From Chloroflexota bacterium (lineage in GTDB: Bacteria > Chloroflexota > UBA6077 > SHYK01): a stretch of 35,266 nt of DNA. The notes under the pieces are model-generated. The model was not told the origin of the DNA. It ran no database searches and saw only the letters and a program-made list of their open reading frames with translations. The stretch spans positions 1 to 35,266 of the forward strand of contig JACQOR010000045.1 of assembly GCA_016202435.1 (NCBI GenBank), read 5' to 3'. Each line of letters begins with the position of its first letter. Position 1 is the stretch's first letter. This document shows positions 9,401-15,635 of this stretch, one piece after another. The position numbers and the translations under genes are program-made.

Positions 9401-10310
9401 CGGCGGCTTGCCAGCGCAGGAGGGCGAGAGCCTCTGCGTCGATGATTCCCAGATTCAGGACTACCGTTTCGAGTGGCTGTCGCTGCTCCCGGGCGATGAG
9501 ACGAGCCTGCTCGAGGGCGGCGAGCCGAATCTTGTCAAGCTGGACCGCGCGCTCCAGCGCATCCGTGATACCGGCAGGCTGTGGGCCCACGCCGCTACCG
9601 GTGTCGCGGCCCGCGTTGAGTGGCGTCCGGAGTGCTTGCAGCCGCGAAAAGGAGACGACCAAGGGAGCGACCTGGAATCCCGAGAACGCCTCGATCCGAC
9701 GGACCACCCGGTGGTCCGGTGGCGCCCCTACGGCTACCAGCAGATGCCCACGCGTGACAGCGATAGGAACAACACCTTCGCCTCTGAGATCTTCTGGGAC
9801 AAGCCGATCCAAGCCGGGCTTGGGATCCGGCACCGTTTCGGGCCGGGCGGTCGGCAGACCGAACGCCAGAGCGACGGCAAGCCTCAGGTCCCCTTCTGAT
9901 GCGAGCCCATCTGCGGTTGCCTGCCGCAACGCCTCACTAAATAACCCCGCCGCCGCGAGCGTGGCTGGCAAAGGACTCAAACCCAGTAATCCAAGTGCGG
10001 GCGCCAGGCAAGCCAACTGCCGGGTCACGTCGACCGGCCGATCCGCCGCTCGGTCCAGCAAATCGTCGACTTCTTCCGGAGTTGCGGCGATGACAACCGG
10101 TCGTCGCCGGGTCGTCCGTTGCACGGCACGAGCCGCCTCAGTGTCCTGAGGGCGCTCCATGGCGAGGACGATATCCTCGGGACCGCGCCGCACGGGGGCG
10201 ACTCGCTGCCTGCGCAGCCAATTGAGATCGAGACCTTCGGCCGCGTCCCCATCGAAGAAGAGGCGACGAAAGCCGAGGGAGACCAGCGGCTCAGGAGCTG
10301 AGACGGCCAC
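6465..10310 (-). CDS. Glycosyltransferase family 2 with N-terminal tandem GspE_N/MshEN-like modules
   Basis: C-terminal GT2 with EEDDLETQ, YDAEDVPDP, TEDADLGLRL and RQRSRW (QxxRW), flanked by TM helices. The N-terminal ~800 aa is built of repeated GspE_N-like modules; the last contains IGDGLLADGLITHEQLSRAL...RLGTALTTLDIVSEEQLYSFLGEQ. Confidence 0.85.
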   Translation of the reverse strand: MAVSAPEPLVSLGFRRLFFDGDAAEGLDLNWLRRQRVAPVRRGPEDIVLAMERPQDTEAARAVQRTTRRRPVVIAATPEEVDDLLDRAADRPVDVTRQLACLAPALGLLGLSPLPATLAAAGLFSEALRQATADGLASEGDLRLAVALAFGLPTARPETVPDPKPGLDRLVPEDLRGEGVVPIAVTRGHLLVAVGAPPDHRVVRRIEAFSGFQVAPLVVSFSRLQALRTPLNAGRDTGSGVGPQPAGITDALERAVQLDKIRLAALEQARLIAREQRQPLETVVLNLGIIDAEALALLRWQAAGIDTVEGVPTPDSGFLARVPGTLARHLHALPLQTQRGRVTCLMADPGDTAGTELLSALLGSEITPIYLPETSILAAIGAAYAEEGSWAGPLEPAEVAAALEGDVGPAEAQAIALMVPTADLGHLRFESAPPTDCPEHVARELGIVPLWQAGRVLFGAVSTPRWSDAAAALLAETRLHLRPVLADPMDVEDALDRLYSPRVYSLPEQYPPFEQWLARRHDVPHRALVAARRAIVSDGSPTDIALVRAGVLPPETLAEAYSAYLKIPRAAIAFQERVERALDPLGREIERFRMVDPVDSAVASRLDLDLARELSALPYLQNRRGIHVAVADPLGPGLAEIARRLGVSVVPAVAPRPEIEDAIRRTLGNPSIGDGLLADGLITHEQLSRALQLSRQSGVRLGTALTTLDIVSEEQLYSFLGEQFGLPFFDIEPEMIDAQVVQLLPEDLQRDRLIIPIGADATSVTIASVEPMDEVLLEDLRLRLAREISPVLTTEKYLRRCLDTFYRDLYLERAANELLSRSPEDSASHVLTDRQKFIFVGLLLVLTGGLAANHIVFLQVLCTVLTTFVLTLSIYKSYLIYRALAHVLEVPITAEQVAALEERDLPVYTILIPMYREAEVLPGLTRGVSRLDYPKTKLDVKLLLEEDDLETQEAAHALNLPSYFQVVVVPHGMPKGKPKACNYGLIHAKGEYVVIYDAEDVPDPDQLKKAILAFQGDSVLACVQSKLNYYNRNQNLLTRWFTAEYSVWFDLLLPGLDATNAPIPLGGTSNHFRTDQLREIGGWDPYNVTEDADLGLRLFVRGWRTAVIDSTTYEEANSALFNWIRQRSRWVKGYIQTWLVRMRHPVALFRMLGPYGFFSFQMVVLGTFGSFLVNPFFWMLTLLWFLTRWGLIEQLFPGVVFLIGAVGLYVGNFAFTYLNVAGCLRRQYYELVKYALLSPVYWALMSIAAWKGFLQLFYRPFYWEKTQHGLYRGPVETESPE

Positions 10311-10325
10311 AGATGAGAAAGAACT

Positions 10326-10562
10326 CTACCGGTGAGGCAGAGATGACCGAAAACGGCGCAGCCACCGCAGCGGGCCGCCGGCTGTCATAGCGTGGACAAG
10401 AAGAAAAGCGCCCACCAGTGCGACGGGAATCGTGAGGTATCCGAGAAAAGTCAGCAAGAAAAGAAAGAGCCAGACCCCGGCCACGACCGACGCTCGGACA
10501 ATTGCTGCCGCGACTTGTCGCCAGCCCATGGGCGCGCCCGGCTTGGACCGACGGCCGGGCAC
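10326..10562 (-). CDS. Small membrane protein, about two TM helices
   Basis: 78 aa, hydrophobic centre, positioned in the operon between the 385-aa protein and the GT2 gene. Confidence 0.55.
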   Translation of the reverse strand: MPGRRSKPGAPMGWRQVAAAIVRASVVAGVWLFLFLLTFLGYLTIPVALVGAFLLVHAMTAGGPLRWLRRFRSSLPHR

Positions 10563-10566
10563 GAGG

Positions 10567-11724
10567 TTAGACCTGATCCTCGTCTGTCAGCGCCACCTGA
10601 ATGGTCTCCCCATTCATCGACACGCGTCGGGCCGGATGCTCCCGAACATCCTGAAGCCGCTCGGCAAGCGGAACAATACCTTCGTAGTCAATGGAAAGAA
10701 ACAGAACGCCCTTGTGGACGCGGCGAATCCTCACGTCACGGACACCGGGAATCTCCGCCAACGCCTCCCGATACCCGTTGAGATCCGCGAAGTTGGTAAA
10801 TCTCGACACCTGGAGATCGACGCGGGACCAAGCGGCCGCGGGAGCTACCGCGACCGGCGAGCCCTCGCTCGGCAGGCCCGCCGGGGCCGAGCTGACCGAT
10901 TCGGCCGTTCGCTCGGCGTCAGTCAGCCCATTCCCAGCGTACGTCTCCGCGCCAGCGGGAGCCGGCTCCGTCTCGCCGCCGGCAGGTTCTTCGGTCACCG
11001 GCAGCTCATCTCCTTGAGATTCACCGGAGGTGTCGACCGACCTCTCAAAAGCCACCGCGGCCGCCTCCGGCACCTCCTCACCGCCGGCATCACCGGTGGC
11101 GAGCACGCGCTGCAGCTCTTCGAGGACGGCTTTGGCTTGCGCAATCTGATTGCCGAGCTCTGCGGCCAGCTCGCCGGCCGCGAGTTGAGCGGAATTGAAA
11201 GAGTCCCGCGTCGCGAGGCGCGCTGCGTCGGCTACGTCGGATCCGACCGGGTTCGCTTGGTTCTCGAGAAGTGTGCCGACGAGCAAACTCGCGGCTTGCT
11301 GAATGGACTGGGACTGTGCGTGGACCGCCGCCGCCGCGCTCACTGCCGCCAACGCAGCCTCCGCCGCTTCCAAAACGGCCGATGAGGCCACCTGCCTGCT
11401 CCGGTCCAGCGGAGCTGCGGCGAGTTCGGGTGTGACTTGCTCCCCAAGTGGTTCGGAGGCCGGCGAGTCGTCCCCGGTCTCGAAGGCCAGCGGTGGGATC
11501 GCGTCGTCATCGCTCGACGCTGCGGCCGGCCCAGATGTTCGACTCAAGTTCGACAGCGCAGAGCGCAGGCGCAAGGTCGAGCGTGACGCTTCGGCCATTT
11601 CCTGTTGCAGCTCCGGCGACCTGGCCACAAGTCGGCCCAGCCGCCAGAGGGCGAACGCGGCGCCGAGGGCGATCATGCCCACGATACTTCGAGGAGAGAA
11701 GGATTCGCTGGACGTTGCACTCAT
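10567..11724 (-). CDS. Membrane-anchored protein with Ala/Glu-rich middle and C-terminal ferredoxin-like domain
   Basis: TM segment SIVGMIALGAAFALWRLGRL; C-terminal VDLQVSRFTNFADLNGYREALAEIPGVRDVRIRRVHKGVLFLSIDYEGIVPLAERLQDV; apparent first gene of the operon. Confidence 0.6.
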   Translation of the reverse strand: MSATSSESFSPRSIVGMIALGAAFALWRLGRLVARSPELQQEMAEASRSTLRLRSALSNLSRTSGPAAASSDDDAIPPLAFETGDDSPASEPLGEQVTPELAAAPLDRSRQVASSAVLEAAEAALAAVSAAAAVHAQSQSIQQAASLLVGTLLENQANPVGSDVADAARLATRDSFNSAQLAAGELAAELGNQIAQAKAVLEELQRVLATGDAGGEEVPEAAAVAFERSVDTSGESQGDELPVTEEPAGGETEPAPAGAETYAGNGLTDAERTAESVSSAPAGLPSEGSPVAVAPAAAWSRVDLQVSRFTNFADLNGYREALAEIPGVRDVRIRRVHKGVLFLSIDYEGIVPLAERLQDVREHPARRVSMNGETIQVALTDEDQV

Positions 11725-11946
11725 TTGGGCACTATTCAGGGGTAATCACCAGTCTCTTGCAGGGCGCCAAGATCGCCGAAGGTGCGAGCACTCAGTAACC
11801 CTGTCAATCTGCGTGCGCCGCCGTGTTTCCGGCACCTAGCTCATAATTCTGACGCGGCTCGCCCGCGAAATGCCGGCTTCGGCACCCCAACTGGTCCAGT
11901 GTAACACGCGAATCGCGGCACAAAGGGTCCTTTCAGAGACCCTCTG

Positions 11947-12090
11947 ATGACCAACTTTCATTTGCCGCGCACGTCGGTCTTGTTTTTGGCGGCCGCCTTC
12001 ACCGGACGCGAGCTGCTGCTCCGCGCCTACCAGGAAGCTATCGCTCAGCGCTACCGGTTCCTCAGCTTCGGCGACGCTACGCTCATCTTG
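11947..12090 (+). pseudogene. queA: 3' remnant of S-adenosylmethionine:tRNA ribosyltransferase-isomerase
   Basis: [48 protein letters not shown] matches the conserved QueA C-terminus. The upstream frame ([14 protein letters not shown], preceded by a stop at 11902-11904) does not continue QueA. Confidence 0.75.
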
Positions 12091-12306
12091 TGTGCAGCCG
12101 CGGGTTTGACTCGCCTCGGCGGCCAGCCGGTTGACGGCTCCGGGCCCCAGGGGTATGCTCCGTTATCCACCGCCAGAGATTCGGGCAGCCCTTGCCCTAC
12201 GTCCACCACGTTTCCTGACAAGAGAAAAGGGACGTCTTTGCGAGAAAGAGCGATTTGAGGGGCCGGGCAGGCAAGCAGCTTTCGTTCCGCGCCCACGAGT
12301 CCCACA

Positions 12307-13830
12307 TTGATCACAGAATCAAAGGCTGACGCGCTCCCGGGCGGGCAACCGGCCCCGCCTGCGCCAGGGGTGGGGCGAGGGGGTCCGCGCCGCTCCGCGT
12401 ATGCGGAGCGGGACCTCACCCGGGGCTCTATCCCCCGGAACCTCGGTTTCCTCGGCTGGCCCCAGGTAGCCGAAGGCGCCCTCAACTCGATGGACCAGCT
12501 CCTGGATCTCTTCTGGGCTGGACACGGCGTCGGGGCCCGCGGCATCGCCAGCATCGGAGTCGCCCAGAACTACATCATGTTCGTTCGCCTGGGCCGCCAG
12601 GGAATAGACATCGGTATCCGCGCCATGGTGGCCCGCTCGGTGGGCGCGGGTGACCTGGCTCTCGCCAATCACGTGGTGCTCCAGGGCTTCACGATCAATC
12701 TCCTCCTCGCCCTGCTTACCATCGTGCCCGGCGTCATCTTCACCGAGCTTCTCCTTCAACTCATAGGCGCGAGCGACGCCCTCATCGCCGTAGGCGCCAC
12801 CTATATGCAGATCCAATTTCTGGCCTCTGCCATGCAGGGCTTTCGGTTGATGACCGGTGCCGCGCTACAGGCAGCAGGCGATACGTTAACCCCGATGAAG
12901 GCCACTATGGTCGCCCGTGCAGTGGACTGGATCGTGACCCCCATCATCATGTTCGGTTGGCTGGGGTTACCGGCCTTCGGCCTGATGGGCGTTGCGATGG
13001 TCAATATCCTCTCGAACACCATTGGCTTTGGCATCAATAGCTTCGGCCTCTTCACCGGGACCTCCAAGCTGCGTCTCACCTTCCGAGGCTACCGAGCGGA
13101 CTTCCCGCTCATGTTCCGCCTGGTGCGGTTGGGCCTCCCGGCCTCGGTCACACAGGCGGAGCGCTCCCTGGCCAACCTCTTCGTAATTGGCATGGTCGCC
13201 ACTTTTGGAGACTTCGCCCTGGCGGCCTGGGCTCTCGCGCGACGTGTCGAGACGCTGGCCAACCTGGGCAGCCAGGGGCTCGGAAACGCGACGGGGGTCA
13301 TCGCCGGCCAGAGCATCGGCGCGGGCAGGCCGGAACGAGCTCGGCAGACCCTCTACTGGGCCATCGGTTACGTGTTCATGTTGAAAGGTGCTCTCGGCGG
13401 CCTGCTCCTGCTATTCCCCGTCTTCTTCATCTCTATCTTCAACGCGGAGCCAGAGCTGCTGGACGTGGGAATCCCGTGGCTCCAGATTCTTGTGGTCGGA
13501 TTCCTATTCCAGGGGCCCACCAACATCTTCCAGCAGACCTTCCAGATCTCCGGCGACACGTTGATGCCGATGCTCACCGTCCTGGTCACGGTGTGGTTTA
13601 TCGAAATCCCGCTGGCAGCGATCCTCTCGGGTCTTGCCCCAACCTGGTCGCTCCTCGGGATGGCGATCTCCGTGCCCGCAGTCGCGGGTCTGGGGCAGTT
13701 CGGTGTGGCGTGGGCGATCTCTCTCGCCATGGGATCTCGGCTCCTCATCTATGTGCCCTACTTCATCTGGGGCCCCTGGCAGCGCAAGGCAATCTTCGGC
13801 ATCCGGCGTCTAGAGATGCTTGACGGCTGA
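12307..13830 (+). CDS. MATE family efflux transporter
   Basis: 507 aa, about 12 TM segments; MATE features such as GSIPRNLGFLGWPQVAEGALNSMDQLLDLFWAG and AALQAAGDTLTPM. Confidence 0.9.
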   Translation: MITESKADALPGGQPAPPAPGVGRGGPRRSAYAERDLTRGSIPRNLGFLGWPQVAEGALNSMDQLLDLFWAGHGVGARGIASIGVAQNYIMFVRLGRQGIDIGIRAMVARSVGAGDLALANHVVLQGFTINLLLALLTIVPGVIFTELLLQLIGASDALIAVGATYMQIQFLASAMQGFRLMTGAALQAAGDTLTPMKATMVARAVDWIVTPIIMFGWLGLPAFGLMGVAMVNILSNTIGFGINSFGLFTGTSKLRLTFRGYRADFPLMFRLVRLGLPASVTQAERSLANLFVIGMVATFGDFALAAWALARRVETLANLGSQGLGNATGVIAGQSIGAGRPERARQTLYWAIGYVFMLKGALGGLLLLFPVFFISIFNAEPELLDVGIPWLQILVVGFLFQGPTNIFQQTFQISGDTLMPMLTVLVTVWFIEIPLAAILSGLAPTWSLLGMAISVPAVAGLGQFGVAWAISLAMGSRLLIYVPYFIWGPWQRKAIFGIRRLEMLDG

Positions 13831-13922
13831 CTGCGAACTGGACCGCTAGCGTCGACTGGCCACTTCAGCTCGTTTGGCCGCGCTGTCAGCCCTCTGATAG
13901 AATTTCGCTCCCGAGGTGATTC

Positions 13923-14123
13923 GTGCCCAAGATTAAGACCCACAAGGCGACAGCGCATCGTTTCCAGCTGAGCGGCAGCGGCAAGCTGCTGCGGACCCGG
14001 GGCGGTAAGAGCCATCTCCGCCGCCGCCGGTCCAAGCGCGCCGCCCGTGAGTTCGACGAGATGGTCTCCGTCGCCGCGGTGGACGCGCGTCGCATCCGGC
14101 GGCTCATTCCCTACGCGAAGTAA
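13923..14123 (+). CDS. rpmI: 50S ribosomal protein L35
   Basis: [47 protein letters not shown]...[12 protein letters not shown] start with GAGGTGA RBS. Confidence 0.97.
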   Translation: MPKIKTHKATAHRFQLSGSGKLLRTRGGKSHLRRRRSKRAAREFDEMVSVAAVDARRIRRLIPYAK

Positions 14124-14191
14124 CCAGGGCTCGTCCCGAGCCCCCTCACGGCCATCGGCTCGGCCTGAGGCAAGTATGGAGATTAGGCCTA

Positions 14192-14566
14192 ATGGTTCGT
14201 GTAAAGCGTGGCGTGACGCACCATGCCCGTCATAAGAAGATTCTCGAGCAGACCAAAGGCCATTCCGGCGGTCGCCACCGACTGTACAAGACTGCGAAAG
14301 AGTCGCTCGTCCACGCCCTCGCATATCAGTATCGCGACCGCCGGACCCGCAAGCGTGATTTCCGACGCCTCTGGATCCAGAGGATCAACGCGGCGGCCCG
14401 CCTTTCCGGCATCTCGTATAGCCGTTTGATCGAAGCCCTCAAAGCAGGCGACATCCAGGTGAACCGCAAGATGCTGGCCGAGCTCGCGGTGTCTGACCCC
14501 GCCGCTTTTGCCAGCCTCGTCGAAGCGGCCCGTCCGACCGCCAGCGAGGCCGCCGCGGCGAGCTAG
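14192..14566 (+). CDS. rplT: 50S ribosomal protein L20
   Basis: [38 protein letters not shown]...[37 protein letters not shown]. Confidence 0.97.
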   Translation: MVRVKRGVTHHARHKKILEQTKGHSGGRHRLYKTAKESLVHALAYQYRDRRTRKRDFRRLWIQRINAAARLSGISYSRLIEALKAGDIQVNRKMLAELAVSDPAAFASLVEAARPTASEAAAAS

Positions 14567-14571
14567 CCGGC

Positions 14572-15606
14572 ATGGCATCGCTCGCCACCCGACTGGAGAC
14601 CCTGAGACAGCAGGCGCTGCAAGAGTTGAATACCGCCAGCGACGAGCCGGCCCTCGCGCGTTGGCGCAACACCTACCTGGGTCGCAACGGCGCCCTCGCC
14701 GGCCACATGCGCTCGTTCAGCCAACTGGCTGCAGAAGATCGTCCCGCCGCCGGTCAAGCCGCGAACGCGCTCAAGCGCGCGCTCGAAACCGCCTTCGAGG
14801 ACCGCGAGGGGCGGATTGCCGCCCTCGCGCTCGACGCCCGCTTCGAGGCCCAACGGATCGACGTCACCTTGCCAGCCCGCCGACTCCACACCGGCGCGCT
14901 ACACCCCACCACTCAGATGCTCCGCCGCGTCGTCTCGATCTTCCGTGATTTGGGCTTCCGGGAGACGGAAGGCCCCGAGGTGGAACTGGACTGGTACAAC
15001 TTCGAGGCCCTCAACATCCCCCCCGACCATCCCGCCCGGGATATGTGGGACACCTTTTATGTCAACCCTCCCGCAGTGCTGCTTCGGACCCACACGTCGC
15101 CGGTACAAGTCCGGATGATGGAGAAGACGCAGCCGCCGGTGCGGGTCGTCGTACCCGGGCGCTGCTACCGGTACGAGGCCCAGGACGCCTCCCACGAGTG
15201 GATGTTTCACCAGGTGGAAGGGCTGGCGGTGGACGAGGGGCTCACGATGGCGGACCTGAAGGGCGTGCTGGTCGCCTTCGCCCAGCGGATCTTCTGGCCC
15301 GACACCCAGTGCCGCTTCCGCTGCGACTACTTCCCCTTCGTCGAGCCCGGCATGGAGCTGGCCGTCCAGTGCCCGATCTGCCGCGGCTCAGGCTGCCGCG
15401 TCTGCAAGCAGTCCGGGTGGATCGAGCTGCTCGGCGCGGGCATGGTGCATCCCAAGGTGCTGCGCAAGGTCGGGTACGACCCCGAGAAGGTCAGTGGCTT
15501 CGCTTTCGGGATGGGACTCGAGCGTATTGCGATGGTCGCCAACACCATCGACGACATCCGTCTCTTCCACGGCAACGACCTGCGGTTCCTGCAGCAATTC
15601 GCATGA
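14572..15606 (+). CDS. pheS: Phenylalanine--tRNA ligase alpha subunit
   Basis: TGALHPTTQMLRRVVSIFRDLGFRETEGPEVELDWYNFEALNIPPDHPARDMWDTFYV; FAFGMGLERIAM. Confidence 0.97.
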   Translation: MASLATRLETLRQQALQELNTASDEPALARWRNTYLGRNGALAGHMRSFSQLAAEDRPAAGQAANALKRALETAFEDREGRIAALALDARFEAQRIDVTLPARRLHTGALHPTTQMLRRVVSIFRDLGFRETEGPEVELDWYNFEALNIPPDHPARDMWDTFYVNPPAVLLRTHTSPVQVRMMEKTQPPVRVVVPGRCYRYEAQDASHEWMFHQVEGLAVDEGLTMADLKGVLVAFAQRIFWPDTQCRFRCDYFPFVEPGMELAVQCPICRGSGCRVCKQSGWIELLGAGMVHPKVLRKVGYDPEKVSGFAFGMGLERIAMVANTIDDIRLFHGNDLRFLQQFA

Positions 15607-15635
15607 CCGCAAGCGTCATCCCGGGCTATCCATAG

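Noticed and set aside
9211-10149. 312-aa + strand ORF opposite the MshEN array
   Set aside because: Ser/Arg/Ala-rich shadow frame; the minus-strand repeat structure explains the region.
11779-11807. Possible sigma-70 promoter (TTGACA at 11802-11807 on the minus strand) for the glycan operon
   Set aside because: A good -35 box, but the hexamer 17 bp downstream (CACCTT) is a poor -10; not supportable without transcription-start data.
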